Positions 41,874 through 51,009 of a DNA stretch of 64,000 bases are shown piece by piece (position 1 is the first letter of the stretch; the number at the start of each line of letters is the position of its first letter). The DNA lies in the NCBI GenBank assembly GCA_023460035.1, contig JAEWRN010000043.1, positions 62,001 to 126,000 on the forward strand, read 5' to 3'. A program made the translations under genes and the position numbers. The notes beneath the pieces were generated by a model. It was not told the DNA's origin and did no database searches. It saw only the letters and a program-made list of their open reading frames with translations. This DNA comes from Bacillota bacterium (GTDB lineage Bacteria; Bacillota; Clostridia; Oscillospirales; Ruminococcaceae).

Positions 41874-43733
41874 TCAGCGGTACATCTGCACCAGCGCATA
41901 GCCTTTGCCAAACATGGCGTCATACTGCAGCAGGCTTTGGGTGTGCAGCAGCTGTGTCTGCGCATCGCTCGCCCCCCTTACCGTGCTGCCAAGGCTGCCG
42001 TCCGGCTCGATTACATACCCGAGGTTGATGCCTTTCAGCGTCGTCTGGCTTTGGGCCAAAAAGTCGAACCAGGCGGGCCGCAGCACGTTGTATTGCTGCA
42101 GCGTGGTGGCCAGCAGCTGGTACGGGGGCATTGCGCCCGCCGTTTCGGCCTGCTTCGTTTCAAAGTTTGCCCACATCAGGTACGGCACCTGATGCGTGTT
42201 GACCATCTGGTCATAGCTGCTCTGCGCGTTAAACGACGGCAATTCGTCCAGCAATTCGGCACCGTCTTTGTCCCCTATCGCGGTCTGGTGATCACCAAAA
42301 ATCAACAGCACCACGTCGCGGTCCGACTTTGAAAAATAATCGCACAGCAGCCCAATGGCACGGTCGGCATCCCGCAGGCCGGTCGCAACGCTGTCAAGGC
42401 TGTCGACATAATAAGAATCCACCCCGTCAAGGCTGGCGTGCACCTTATAATCGTCGGCATATTCATCCGGCGCGTTGGGGATGTGGTTTTGCATTGTGAC
42501 CGTGTGCAAAAACACCGGGCTGCCGTCTGCCGTTGCCTGCTCGTACAGCTCAATCAGCTTTTCTGCCGTTTGCACATCGTCGATGTAAGTGCCGTGCTTT
42601 TGCGGGCTCACAAAATCGTCCTGTGAATAAAATTCGTCAAAGCCCATGGCGGGGTACGCCGTGTTGCGGCTGTAAATCGTGGGGTCGTAGGGGTGCAGCG
42701 CGATGGTTTTATACCCGTGTTCCTTTAAAAAGCGCGGGTAACTGGGGAACTGCCCATTGACATACTCGACATAGGGGATGCTGCCGGTGGGCAGCAGGCT
42801 GGTCGAAAACCCGGTCAGCGCGCCAAATTCCATCTCTTCGGTGCCGCCGGAGTATTTATCGGAATAATAGCAGCCCGAAATGCCCTCGGCCGCATACCGG
42901 TCGTAATTCTGCGTCAGCGCCGTGTCGTAACTTGCCCCCTGCACGTTGGACAGCCGGTAATAGCTTTCCAGCATCACGACAACCACATCCGGCTTGCGCT
43001 GGTCCGTGTGGCTCTCCTGCGGCAGTGCCTCGGCGGCCTGCTGCACGGTTTGTGCGCTATACCCCTGCGGCTGCTTTGGGTTCAGCGCACCGGCATACAT
43101 TAAAAAACCCGTCGCAAAGGTGGCTTTTTCGTAGCTTTCGCCGGGGCGAAACGCCATGGTATCAATGTCAAGCTTCTCCTGAACCCCGGTGTTCCACAGC
43201 ACCCCTGTCAGCCACAGCGCACAAAGCGCGACACCGGCCGCCGCCAGCGGCAGCCGCACCACTAGGCGGCCCTTGCCCGGCAAACTCACCGGCAGCAGGA
43301 TGAGCACGCTGAGCGAAAAGAACAGAAAAAATACCCCCATCGGGAAGGTGGGCGGGATGGACAGCTCGGTAGCGACCTTTGCCGCATCGCCGGCAATTAC
43401 AAGGTCTTTGGGCAGCACCGGGTCGCCGCGATAAGTAATTTTATAAAAATTGGCATACGCGCCAATAAACGCAAGGCCGCCGACCAGCAGCGCCCCCACC
43501 CAGGGGCGGCGGGTCAAAAAAGCCAGTGTCAGCACGACACCCGCTAAAAACACCGTACCCAGCGCCGCGGCCGGCAGGTGCACCACAAAATACCGCAGGG
43601 CCGCGCCCGCCTTTTGCAGCCGCACCCACTCGGCAAAAAACTGGCACAGCAGCGGGTACAGCCCCACAGCCCAAACCGTCAACAACCACGCCGCCATTTT
43701 GCTGTTTTGCAATTTTTGCACCGCTGTTTTCAC
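41874..43733 (-). CDS. Lipoteichoic-acid-synthase-like membrane phosphotransferase (LtaS/sulfatase family)
   Basis: 619 residues from a GTG at 43733, eight bases after GGGGGAGG. Five N-terminal membrane segments (about residues 14-190) precede an extracellular sulfatase-fold domain. Catalytic features are VVVVMLESYYRL with the metal Glu, the nucleophilic Thr in YSGGTEEMEFGALTG, and FGDHQTAIGDKDG with the metal Asp-His. Family enzymes polymerise glycerol-phosphate from phosphatidylglycerol onto lipid anchors or glycans. The frame remains open to 43808, but the GTG has the better ribosome binding site. Confidence 0.88.
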   Translation of the reverse strand: MKTAVQKLQNSKMAAWLLTVWAVGLYPLLCQFFAEWVRLQKAGAALRYFVVHLPAAALGTVFLAGVVLTLAFLTRRPWVGALLVGGLAFIGAYANFYKITYRGDPVLPKDLVIAGDAAKVATELSIPPTFPMGVFFLFFSLSVLILLPVSLPGKGRLVVRLPLAAAGVALCALWLTGVLWNTGVQEKLDIDTMAFRPGESYEKATFATGFLMYAGALNPKQPQGYSAQTVQQAAEALPQESHTDQRKPDVVVVMLESYYRLSNVQGASYDTALTQNYDRYAAEGISGCYYSDKYSGGTEEMEFGALTGFSTSLLPTGSIPYVEYVNGQFPSYPRFLKEHGYKTIALHPYDPTIYSRNTAYPAMGFDEFYSQDDFVSPQKHGTYIDDVQTAEKLIELYEQATADGSPVFLHTVTMQNHIPNAPDEYADDYKVHASLDGVDSYYVDSLDSVATGLRDADRAIGLLCDYFSKSDRDVVLLIFGDHQTAIGDKDGAELLDELPSFNAQSSYDQMVNTHQVPYLMWANFETKQAETAGAMPPYQLLATTLQQYNVLRPAWFDFLAQSQTTLKGINLGYVIEPDGSLGSTVRGASDAQTQLLHTQSLLQYDAMFGKGYALVQMYR

Positions 43734-43911
43734 ACACGCGTCCTCCCCCGGCAGCGCCGGCCCTTCGGTTTGGGCCTTCGCTTGCTCTATACAGGTAACG
43801 CTCTGCACAGGCCGGATATTTCAAAAATAAAAACTTTCACGTTTGGTATGGTAATATTTTACAACAACCCCGCAAGGCATACAAGCCGCAGTTTGCGGCA
43901 GGCAAAATACA

Positions 43912-43950
43912 AAAGAGCCGCCCCTTTTGAGGTACGGCCCTTCGCTTTGC
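43912..43950 (-). terminator. Probable terminator of the pit-DUF47 unit
   Basis: An imperfect hairpin (GGGCCGTACC against GGGGCGGCTC with a TCAAAA loop) followed by TTTTG lies just past the DUF47 stop on the minus strand. Confidence 0.55.
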
Positions 43951-43961
43951 TTGTTTGCTTT

Positions 43962-44585
43962 TTAAGTGTTATTCATAATCACCCGGCTCATTGCGTCACT
44001 TACGTCTTCGCAGGCATCGCAGCATTGTTCGCAGCAATCAAACAGCTCGGTCCACACTAATTTTTCCTCTGCCGTGGCCCCGTCGGCAAACAACCGCCTC
44101 ATTGCATTGAGATACAGCCGGTCGCCCTCATCTTCTAAGTTGTTAATCTCAATTATTTTTTCACGCACCGTTTTTGATTTGCGAAAATTTGCAAACTCTT
44201 GCAGCCCATCCTGCAATGCCTGCGTGCAGCGCACAATCAGCTCTACAAAAGGCAGCATTTCATGGCGCAGCTGCTGCACATTAAACATATATACCCGCAG
44301 CAGCACATCTTCAATGGCATCCGTAATGTCATCAATGCGCGACGCCATTACCGTGATGTCATCCCGCTCAATGGGGGTGATAAACTCCCGTACCAGGTGA
44401 TCGTGCAGGTTGTGATTTGCCTGATCGGCTTCGTGCTCAATCCCATGCATCTGCTGCAATTTTTGCGGCAGCACCGCCACGTCAAATTGCTGCAGCGTTT
44501 CCTGCAATGCAAGGGCCGCCTGCATACAATAAGTTGCAAGCCCTTTCAGCATCTCAAAATAATCGTTTTCCTGTCGCTTTGCCAT
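43962..44585 (-). CDS. DUF47 (PhoU-like) phosphate transport accessory protein
   Basis: 207 residues from the ATG at 44585 behind GGAGGG (MAKRQENDYFEMLKGLATYC). Mostly helical. PhoU-like segments are MHGIEHEADQANHNLHDHLV, TPIERDDITVMASRIDDITD and INNLEDEGDRLYLNAMRRLF. It follows pit by 32 bp, the usual pairing; it is thought to regulate or assist the transporter. The frame upstream of 44585 runs back into pit and is not expected to be used. Confidence 0.92.
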   Translation of the reverse strand: MAKRQENDYFEMLKGLATYCMQAALALQETLQQFDVAVLPQKLQQMHGIEHEADQANHNLHDHLVREFITPIERDDITVMASRIDDITDAIEDVLLRVYMFNVQQLRHEMLPFVELIVRCTQALQDGLQEFANFRKSKTVREKIIEINNLEDEGDRLYLNAMRRLFADGATAEEKLVWTELFDCCEQCCDACEDVSDAMSRVIMNNT

Positions 44586-44617
44586 TTTAATTCCCTCCGT
44601 TGTTTCGAAGACTACTT

Positions 44618-45670
44618 TTAAAAAATTGCAATAAACAGCTTCGCCATTGCCCAGCCAATCAGCCCGCAGCCAGGGAAAGTCAGTACCCACGCAAGCGTCA
44701 TCTCTTTGACAACGCCCCAGTTGACGCTGGAAATCCGCTTCGCGGCACCTACGCCCATGATCGCGGTGGTTTTTGTATGGGTGGTGCTGACCGGCAGCCC
44801 TGTCACCGATGAAAGAAGCAGGCAAACGGCGCCCGCAAGGTCGGCAGAAAAACCCTGATATTTTTCCAGCTTGACCATATCCATACCCACCGATTTAATA
44901 ATGCGGTATCCGCCAATGCTGGTGCCCAGCGCCATCACCGCGCTGCACAGCACCATCAGCCAAACCGGGATGATAAATTGGCCGGCATCGGCATTGCCCT
45001 GAGCGAGGAAAATGCCCAGCAAAAAAACGCCCATAAATTTTTGGCCGTCCTGCGCACCGTGCATAAACGCCATCGCAGCGCCGCCGCCCACCTGTGCCCA
45101 GCGGAACACCCCCACCGTGCGCCGCCTGTCCATGCTGCGGCACACCAAAACCGTGAGCTTTGAAAACAGCCAGCCCAGCCCAAAGCCCAGCAGTGTTGAC
45201 AGCACCAGCCCATAAATAACCTTGACCCACTCGCTGCCGTTGATGCCGCCAAGGCCCCCTTGCAATGCAATCGCCGCACCGGACAGCCCGGCAATCAATG
45301 CGTGGCTTTCACTGGTGGGGATGCCAAATGCCCAAGCAGCGGTCGCCCATGCCACAATGGCCACCATGGCCGCGCACAGGGCCACCAGGCTTTCGTGCGC
45401 CTGCCCCTTAAAATCCACCATGTTGTAAATGGTTTCAGCCACCGTGGCGTTGAGGGTGGTCATTGCAAGCACCCCGGCAAAGTTCATGACTGCCGCCATT
45501 AAAATAGCCGGCCGCACCCCCATGCTGCGGGTTGAAACACAGGTTGCAATTGCGTTGGGGGCGTCTGTCCAGCCATTGACCAAGATGACCCCCAGCGTCA
45601 GCAGCACCGTCACCGCAAGCGGCGGGCTGCTGAGCAGTTGACTGATAAAATCACCAAGCGTAATTGTCAT
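44618..45670 (-). CDS. pit: Low-affinity inorganic phosphate transporter, PiT family
   Basis: 350 residues and about ten membrane segments. The two inverted signatures are GWTDAPNAIATCVSTRSMGV in the N-terminal half and TGLPVSTTHTKTTAIMGVG in the C-terminal half, where substrate and cation bind. It couples phosphate uptake to ion movement. First gene of the pit-DUF47 pair. Confidence 0.95.
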   Translation of the reverse strand: MTITLGDFISQLLSSPPLAVTVLLTLGVILVNGWTDAPNAIATCVSTRSMGVRPAILMAAVMNFAGVLAMTTLNATVAETIYNMVDFKGQAHESLVALCAAMVAIVAWATAAWAFGIPTSESHALIAGLSGAAIALQGGLGGINGSEWVKVIYGLVLSTLLGFGLGWLFSKLTVLVCRSMDRRRTVGVFRWAQVGGGAAMAFMHGAQDGQKFMGVFLLGIFLAQGNADAGQFIIPVWLMVLCSAVMALGTSIGGYRIIKSVGMDMVKLEKYQGFSADLAGAVCLLLSSVTGLPVSTTHTKTTAIMGVGAAKRISSVNWGVVKEMTLAWVLTFPGCGLIGWAMAKLFIAIF

Positions 45671-45728
45671 GAAAAAGGCTCACTTCCTGTTTTACATTTG
45701 CTTTACTTTTTGTTTACACAACAATGAC

Positions 45729-45758
45729 ACTATAGCACGTTGTCGCTTGCAGCTTCAA
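45729..45758 (-). promoter_or_regulatory. Promoter of pit-DUF47
   Basis: TTGAAG, 18 bases and TATAGT on the minus strand, about 60 bp before pit. I saw no clear Pho-type direct repeats beside it. Confidence 0.6.
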
Positions 45759-45803
45759 GCCATCCTGTGTAAAGCATTTGTAAAATACACAAAAGCAGCC
45801 AAA

Positions 45804-45845
45804 AAAAGCAAAGGGCAAAAACAACTTTGCCCTTTGCTTTTTTGT
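45804..45845 (-). terminator. Intrinsic terminator after the ABC-F gene
   Basis: A 16-bp stem AAAAGCAAAGGGCAAA/TTTGCCCTTTGCTTTT around AACAAC, flanked by A and T runs. It could work in both directions. Confidence 0.85.
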
Positions 45846-45872
45846 CGTATAAAGTTAACTGATTTTCGCCTG

Positions 45873-47498
45873 TTACAGCAGGTTTTCGTGCTGGTGCAGC
45901 GTTGTTTTGTACTCCAAAAAATCATCGTAGCTGCCAATGCGGTCAATACAGCCGCCGCCGTCACTTTCGGTGCGCAGCTCGATAATGCGGGTCGCCACCG
46001 TATCGATGAACTGGTGGTCGTGGCTGGAAAAGAACAGGTTGCCCGCAAAGCTGTCAAGGCCGTTGTTGACCGCCGTGATGCTTTCAAGGTCCAAATGGTT
46101 GGTCGGCTGGTCAAGCAACAGCACGTTTGCCGTGCCCAGCATCATGCGGGACAGCATGCAGCGCACTTTTTCGCCGCCGGACAGCACCTTGACCGCCTTG
46201 TACACCTCATCGCCTGAAAACAGCATACGGCCCAAAAAGCCGCGCAGGTAGGTTTCGGTCGTATCGCTGGAATACTGCCGCAGCCATTCGACAAGGTTTA
46301 AGTCGCAATCGTTGAAAAATGCCGAGTTGTCTTTGGGGAAGTACCCGCGCGTTGTGGAAACGCCCCAGCGGAAGCTGCCTTCGTCCGGCTGCATCTCCTC
46401 TGACAAAATTTGAAACAGCGCAGTCTGCCCCGCTTCGTTGTCCCCCACAAAGGCAATTTTTTCACCCCGGCCCACATTAAACGACACATTGTCCAGCACT
46501 TTCACGCCGTCCACCGTTTTTGAAAGGCCCTCTACAAACAAAATGTCCTTGCCAAGCTCGCGCTCCATCGTAAACCCGACAAACGGGTATTTGCGGCTGG
46601 ATGCCGGCATATCCTCAAGCTCAATCGTATCCAGCACCTTTTTGCGGCTGGTCGCCTGCTTCGACTTGGATTTGTTGGCCGAAAACCGCTGAATAAACGC
46701 TTGCAGCTCTTTGATTTTTTCTTCTTTTTTCTTGTTTTGGTTGCGGATAAGCTGCTGCATCAATTTCGAGGATTCGTACCAAAAGTCGTAGTTGCCCGCA
46801 TACATTTTGACCTGATTGTAATCGATATCCACCGTGTGGGTGCAAACGGCGTTCAAAAAGTGCCGGTCATGGCTGACCACCAGCACCGTGTACGGGTAAT
46901 CGATTAAAAATTCTTCCAGCCAAGTGATGGATTCAATGTCAAGGTAGTTGGTGGGCTCGTCCAGCAGCACGATATTCGGCTGGCCAAACAGCGCTTGCGC
47001 AAGCAGCACCTTCACCTTGCCGCGGCCGTCCATTGCGGACATTTCCATCTCGTGCTGCGCCACCGGGATGCCAAGGCCCGACAACAGCTGCGCCGCTTCG
47101 GTTTCAGCCTCCCAGCCGCCAAGCTCGGCAAATTCGCCCTCCAGCTGGGCAGCGCGCTCGCCGTCGGCATCCGAAAAATCTTCTTTCGCATACAGGGCGT
47201 CTTTTTCGCACCGCACGTCGTAAAGGCGGCGGTTGCCCATAATTACGGTGTCCATCACCGTGTAAGCGTCGAATTTAAAGTGGTCCTGCTGCAGCACACT
47301 CATGCGGGTGCCCGCCGTCATGGTAACACTGCCGGTGCTTGGCTCTAAATCGCCGGATAAAATGCGCAGCAGCGTACTTTTGCCCGCGCCGTTTGCCCCA
47401 ATAATCCCGTAGCAGTTGCCATCGGTAAATTTCAGGTCTACATGTTTAAATAAATCTGCCCCGTCAAACTGAAGGCTGACATCACTGACTGTTAACAA
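45873..47498 (-). CDS. ABC-F family ribosome-associated ATPase with degenerate second nucleotide site
   Basis: 541 residues from a TTG at 47498, seven bases after GGAGG (MLTVSDVSLQFDGADLFKHV). Two ABC domains are joined by a charged linker (about 230-310) and there is no membrane segment. Site 1 is canonical (GANGAGKSTLL; LLDEPTNYLD). In site 2 the Walker A lysine is Gln (FVGDNEAGQTALF) and the Walker B Glu is Gln (LLLDQPTNHLDLES). ABC-F proteins act on the ribosome, some giving antibiotic protection; a YbiT-like housekeeping member seems most likely here. Confidence 0.9.
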   Translation of the reverse strand: MLTVSDVSLQFDGADLFKHVDLKFTDGNCYGIIGANGAGKSTLLRILSGDLEPSTGSVTMTAGTRMSVLQQDHFKFDAYTVMDTVIMGNRRLYDVRCEKDALYAKEDFSDADGERAAQLEGEFAELGGWEAETEAAQLLSGLGIPVAQHEMEMSAMDGRGKVKVLLAQALFGQPNIVLLDEPTNYLDIESITWLEEFLIDYPYTVLVVSHDRHFLNAVCTHTVDIDYNQVKMYAGNYDFWYESSKLMQQLIRNQNKKKEEKIKELQAFIQRFSANKSKSKQATSRKKVLDTIELEDMPASSRKYPFVGFTMERELGKDILFVEGLSKTVDGVKVLDNVSFNVGRGEKIAFVGDNEAGQTALFQILSEEMQPDEGSFRWGVSTTRGYFPKDNSAFFNDCDLNLVEWLRQYSSDTTETYLRGFLGRMLFSGDEVYKAVKVLSGGEKVRCMLSRMMLGTANVLLLDQPTNHLDLESITAVNNGLDSFAGNLFFSSHDHQFIDTVATRIIELRTESDGGGCIDRIGSYDDFLEYKTTLHQHENLL

Positions 47499-47524
47499 TT
47501 TAGTTCCTCCGCAAAACATGATAT

Positions 47525-47542
47525 CGCGCCCAGCAGGGCGCG
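47525..47542 (-). other. 5'-terminal hairpin in the ABC-F leader
   Basis: A perfect palindrome CGCGCCC-TGCT-GGGCGCG lies at or just after the predicted transcription start and about 20 nt before the ribosome binding site. It could stabilise the transcript or modulate translation. Confidence 0.5.
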
Positions 47543-47547
47543 TTGCC

Positions 47548-47576
47548 ATTTTAACATGGAACGCCCCCAGAAGCAA
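47548..47576 (-). promoter_or_regulatory. Promoter of the ABC-F gene
   Basis: TTGCTT, 17 bases and TAAAAT on the minus strand, about 50 bp before the TTG start. Confidence 0.6.
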
Positions 47577-47609
47577 GGGAAACCCCGCTTTGCGGCGGAA
47601 TTTCGGCAC

Positions 47610-47641
47610 AAAAAAACGGCGGTGCACACCGGGCACCGCCG
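47610..47641 (-). terminator. Intrinsic terminator after the diacylglycerol-kinase-family gene
   Basis: A 9-bp stem CGGCGGTGC/GCACCGCCG with a seven-base loop, followed by seven T residues on the minus strand. Confidence 0.9.
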
Positions 47642-47652
47642 CCTGTTTTTAT

Positions 47653-48546
47653 TTATTTTGCCTTGCGCAGAATACTCAGCGCATGGGGGATTACCGTAAT
47701 TTCCACTTCGTGCTGCGCGCCGCCAAATTCGCCGTCCAGCGTCCAGGCCGTCTCCTCTTCAAACGTAAATTTTACGTGGTTGGTGTGCTCCAGCCGCACC
47801 AGCTCGCCGTCAAAATCACGCGCAAGCAGCTTTGCGCCAATCGTGCTGGCCTCTGCCATGTTGGCGGGTGCTTTGACCAGCAGCACCTCAAACAGCCCGT
47901 CGTCCAGCTGCACCGTGCTAGCATCGCCCAGCTGCAGGCCCGCCACCGAGTTGGAATTGCTGACGGCGCCGTAAAAATACTCGCCGTCCCAGCTTTGGCC
48001 GCCACATTCCACATGGGCGACAAATTTGCGGCCGATGGGCAGCCGTTTCATCCCCTCAATCACATAGGCAAGGTAGCCCAGCGAGTTTTTTTCGTCCTGC
48101 GACGTGAGGTATGACACATCGGTAAATGCGCCAAAGGCCGCTACATAATTAAAATACCGGTCGTTGAATTTGCCAACGTCATAACAAAAAGGCTTGCCGG
48201 TCAGCATGGCCGCACAGCTTTCTTTTGTGCGGCGCGGCAGCCCCATGCTGCGCGCAAAATCATTGGTCGACCCGGTGGGCAAATACCCGTAAGGCGGCGG
48301 GGTTTCCATCTGCATCAGGCCATTTACCAAATGGTTCAGCGTGCCGTCCCCGCCGCAGCACACAACGCGGCTGTAAACGCCCTGTGCCTCTTTGAGTATT
48401 TGGCTGGTAGAATGCCCCGGCAAAACAGGCTGCACCGTCACCTCATACCCCGCGGCCGAAAAGCTTTCAATCATGGGGGCAATTTTGCGGGAGGCCTCCC
48501 CTTTGCCGGCAACCGGGTTGTAAATCAATAACAATCTTTTGCGCAT
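47653..48546 (-). CDS. Diacylglycerol/lipid kinase family protein
   Basis: 297 residues from the ATG at 48546 behind GAGGAA (MRKRLLLIYNPVAGKGEASR). The catalytic-domain motif RVVCCGGDGTLNHLVNGLM and GYLPTGSTNDFARSMGLP are intact, followed by the C-terminal beta-sandwich domain. These soluble kinases phosphorylate diacylglycerol or related lipids, returning head-group remnants to phospholipid synthesis. It may recycle the diacylglycerol released by the LtaS-like enzyme; that link is inference. Confidence 0.9.
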   Translation of the reverse strand: MRKRLLLIYNPVAGKGEASRKIAPMIESFSAAGYEVTVQPVLPGHSTSQILKEAQGVYSRVVCCGGDGTLNHLVNGLMQMETPPPYGYLPTGSTNDFARSMGLPRRTKESCAAMLTGKPFCYDVGKFNDRYFNYVAAFGAFTDVSYLTSQDEKNSLGYLAYVIEGMKRLPIGRKFVAHVECGGQSWDGEYFYGAVSNSNSVAGLQLGDASTVQLDDGLFEVLLVKAPANMAEASTIGAKLLARDFDGELVRLEHTNHVKFTFEEETAWTLDGEFGGAQHEVEITVIPHALSILRKAK

Positions 48547-48637
48547 TGTGTCGTTCCTCACTTGTGGTGTTGATACACTCATTCTACCACCTAATTGTGA
48601 ACAAAAACACCACGCACAAAAGCCGCACGCCGCAGTT

Positions 48638-49648
48638 TTAAACGCCTGCCGTCGTACCGCGCTCGTGCGGGGCAAACGGCACCATTGTCTGCACCGGCCC
48701 TGAAAGGCGGTTTTCAAGCAAGTCATCCATCAGCCGCGCACAGCGGTAGGCAATCTCCTCAATCGGGATTTCCACCACCGACAGGCTGGGGGTCAGACAA
48801 TGGTAAAGGTCTTTTTCATGGGTGCCGACGCTCAGCAGTTCCACGGTATCCGGCATGCGAAAGCCGCGCTCGTTCAGCCCGGCGTGCATGCCAAACGCAA
48901 TGTTGTCGGTGTTGACAAAAATGCCGGTGTGCAGGCTTTCGTCCAGCTCCAGCTGCAGCGCGCCGTTGCGGCCCGCCGCAATGCTGTTTTCAGGCAGGCG
49001 CAGCCGCTGGGGGGTAACCCCCGCCGCAAGCAGCACCTCTTCAAACCCGGCAATGCGCTCCAGCGCATATTCCACCAGCCGCACATCGTCTACGGCAATA
49101 AACCGGCTGCACCCATTTTGCAAAAATTTGCGTGCCGCATAACGGCCCACCTCCACATTATCCACCCGCACACTGGGGTACCGCTGTGAAACGCGGTTAT
49201 ACAGTACAACGGGGCAGGGGGTATCCAGCTGTTCCATATATTCAAGGTCCGGCTTTGATGCGGTGCACAAAATCATGCCCGAATACATATTCAGCGAACG
49301 CTGGTTGGCGCTCTCCTCTAAATGGCCCGGCTTATAAGGGCACACCACCACTTCGGCATACCATTTCTGCTCTAAAACATACCGTTGCAGCCCGCGCAGC
49401 AGGTTTGCCACCAGCGCGGTTTCAAAGTTGGTTGCCCAATAGACCGCAATATTCTTTTTTGCCGCCTGCCTGCTGCGCAGCCTGCGGGCCGAAACATTGG
49501 GCTGGTAACCAAGGCGGCGGGCTGCATCGAGCACAATTTTTTGGGTACTTTCCGGTATTTTTCTCTCGACAGCCATACCCCGCAACACAATGGAGATCGT
49601 GCTGATGGAATACCCTGTTTCCTGCGCAATCTGTTTGATTGTCACCAT
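48638..49648 (-). CDS. LacI-family transcriptional regulator (first copy)
   Basis: 336 residues from the ATG at 49648 (MVTIKQIAQETGYSISTISI). The helix-turn-helix and hinge (RKIPESTQKIVLDAARRLGYQPN) are followed by a sugar-binding-type domain with FVNTDNIAFGMHAGL and VELLSVGTHEKD. Its target is not evident: it has its own promoter and is separated from the catabolic operon by a strong hairpin. Confidence 0.9.
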   Translation of the reverse strand: MVTIKQIAQETGYSISTISIVLRGMAVERKIPESTQKIVLDAARRLGYQPNVSARRLRSRQAAKKNIAVYWATNFETALVANLLRGLQRYVLEQKWYAEVVVCPYKPGHLEESANQRSLNMYSGMILCTASKPDLEYMEQLDTPCPVVLYNRVSQRYPSVRVDNVEVGRYAARKFLQNGCSRFIAVDDVRLVEYALERIAGFEEVLLAAGVTPQRLRLPENSIAAGRNGALQLELDESLHTGIFVNTDNIAFGMHAGLNERGFRMPDTVELLSVGTHEKDLYHCLTPSLSVVEIPIEEIAYRCARLMDDLLENRLSGPVQTMVPFAPHERGTTAGV

Positions 49649-49673
49649 GTTTGCCACCGCCCTCTGCTTTTTT

Positions 49674-49702
49674 ATCATACACATGATTTTTACCTGCGTC
49701 AA
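49674..49702 (-). promoter_or_regulatory. Promoter of the first LacI-family gene
   Basis: TTGACG, 17 bases and TATGAT on the minus strand, ending about 25 bp before the start codon. Confidence 0.75.
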
Positions 49703-50000
49703 ACCTGTTTTTTGGTAGTTTTTGTCGTATTGATAAAAAATACAGGGCAAATGGTTTGCTTTTTTGAATGCTTGACAATTGTGTCACAACATTTTATATT
49801 ATTTGTATATAATTTTGAATTTTCACACTTTTTGTTTCTTGATTTTTACCTTCCGTGACCAAAACCAATCCCCGGCACTGTTTGCACGCAGCGCCGGGGA
49901 TTGGTTTTGATATTTCTATTTTATTTTTAATTGCGCAGACCCGCCGGTGTACTGGGCAACCAGTGCATTGCTAACAACGCAGTAAGATCATCACGGATGT
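49703..50000 (-). other. Intergenic stretch between the catabolic operon and the first LacI gene
   Basis: The stretch is AT-rich with no supported gene. Besides the terminator described separately, it has TTTTTGTCGTATTG near 49720, a string also found almost unchanged near 61853 before the histidine-kinase-like gene. Confidence 0.5.
49860..49909 (-). terminator. Terminator hairpin after the catabolic operon
   Basis: A perfect 17-bp inverted repeat (CAAAACCAATCCCCGGC and its complement) with a 16-base centre, about 90 bp past the kinase stop. The T-run is inside the stem end, so it may act mainly by stabilising the transcript. Confidence 0.7.
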
Positions 50001-51002
50001 TCAACTTTTTTGCACGGAGTCACAGATGTTAGTCGGCACACGTTTGTTTTTTGCCATACAAAGCAAAATTTTTTCTTTACTGGGCATTGCGGGGATTGCC
50101 CCTTTTCCGCTTGTCGTCAAACTTCCCGCTGCGTTTGCAAAATCAGTTGCTTTTTCCCATGTATCCAGTGCGATTTGCAAAATGCCTTTCTTTAATTCAT
50201 TTGACACAAAAAACAATAGGGCACCCCAAAACGCATCCCCCGCTCCGGTAGTATCAATTGTATCCACGTCGTAAGTGGGAACCAACACATTTCCCACAGG
50301 TGTATGACAATAAGCCCCTTTTGCTCCTAATGTTACAAAAACCACCTTAGGCCCTCTTCCCACAAGTTTATTTGCCCCTGCTTCAAGGCCTGTTTCTCCT
50401 GTTAATAACTCCATTTCCTCTTCACTTACCTTTAATAGGTCGACCAATGGAAGTGCTTTGAGAATTTCGTTTCTTGCGGTTGCAGTATCTGGCCACAAAA
50501 CCGGTCGATAATTGGGGTCATAACTGATTATTGCGCCCGCATTTTTTGCTGTTTGCGCCGCCGAAAGCGTTGCACTGCGGCTAGGATCCTCTGTCAATGA
50601 AACTGACCCAAAGTGAAAAATGTGGCAATCTGTTAAAACTTTCAAGGGCACCTCTTCTGTCTTAAGCATAATGTCGGCACCCGGTTTGCGATAAAAGGTA
50701 AAAGACCGATCCCCCCACTCATTCAACTGCACAAACGCCAAGGTAGTCGGTATCTCTTGATCCTGAAGCAAACCGTCACAATTGATTTTGGCCTTTTCCA
50801 TCGTAGCTTTTAAAAAAAGGCCAAAATCATCCGCGCCCACTTTTCCAATAAAAGCTGTTTTCCCGCCCAATTTTGCGTACATGGCAAGTACGTTCGCTGG
50901 TGCCCCACCTGGGTTGCGGGTAAACATCTGCATTCCCATTTCATCTTTACCTGCGGGAGTGAAATCAATTAGGCTTTCACCCAAAGCCACAACGTCATAC
51001 AT
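50001..51002 (-). CDS. PfkB-family sugar kinase, fructokinase-like
   Basis: 333 residues from the ATG at 51002 (MYDVVALGESLIDFTPAGKD). Ribokinase-fold features are NPGGAPANVLAMYAKLGGKT, the Asn-Pro-Asp-type SYDPNYRPVLWPD and the catalytic DTIDTTGAGDAFWGALLF. Fructokinases of the ScrK type look closest, but the substrate is not proven. It is the last gene of the nine-gene operon. The ribosome binding site is weak, and the gene starts seven bases after the VOC gene, so coupling is likely. Confidence 0.85.
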   Translation of the reverse strand: MYDVVALGESLIDFTPAGKDEMGMQMFTRNPGGAPANVLAMYAKLGGKTAFIGKVGADDFGLFLKATMEKAKINCDGLLQDQEIPTTLAFVQLNEWGDRSFTFYRKPGADIMLKTEEVPLKVLTDCHIFHFGSVSLTEDPSRSATLSAAQTAKNAGAIISYDPNYRPVLWPDTATARNEILKALPLVDLLKVSEEEMELLTGETGLEAGANKLVGRGPKVVFVTLGAKGAYCHTPVGNVLVPTYDVDTIDTTGAGDAFWGALLFFVSNELKKGILQIALDTWEKATDFANAAGSLTTSGKGAIPAMPSKEKILLCMAKNKRVPTNICDSVQKS

Positions 51003-51009
51003 CACTTTT

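Noticed and set aside
49715..49735. Spo0A-box-like TTTTTGTCGTATTG, repeated near 61853
   Set aside because: It differs from the box consensus at the last positions and has no consistent placement relative to promoters, so I did not call it a site.
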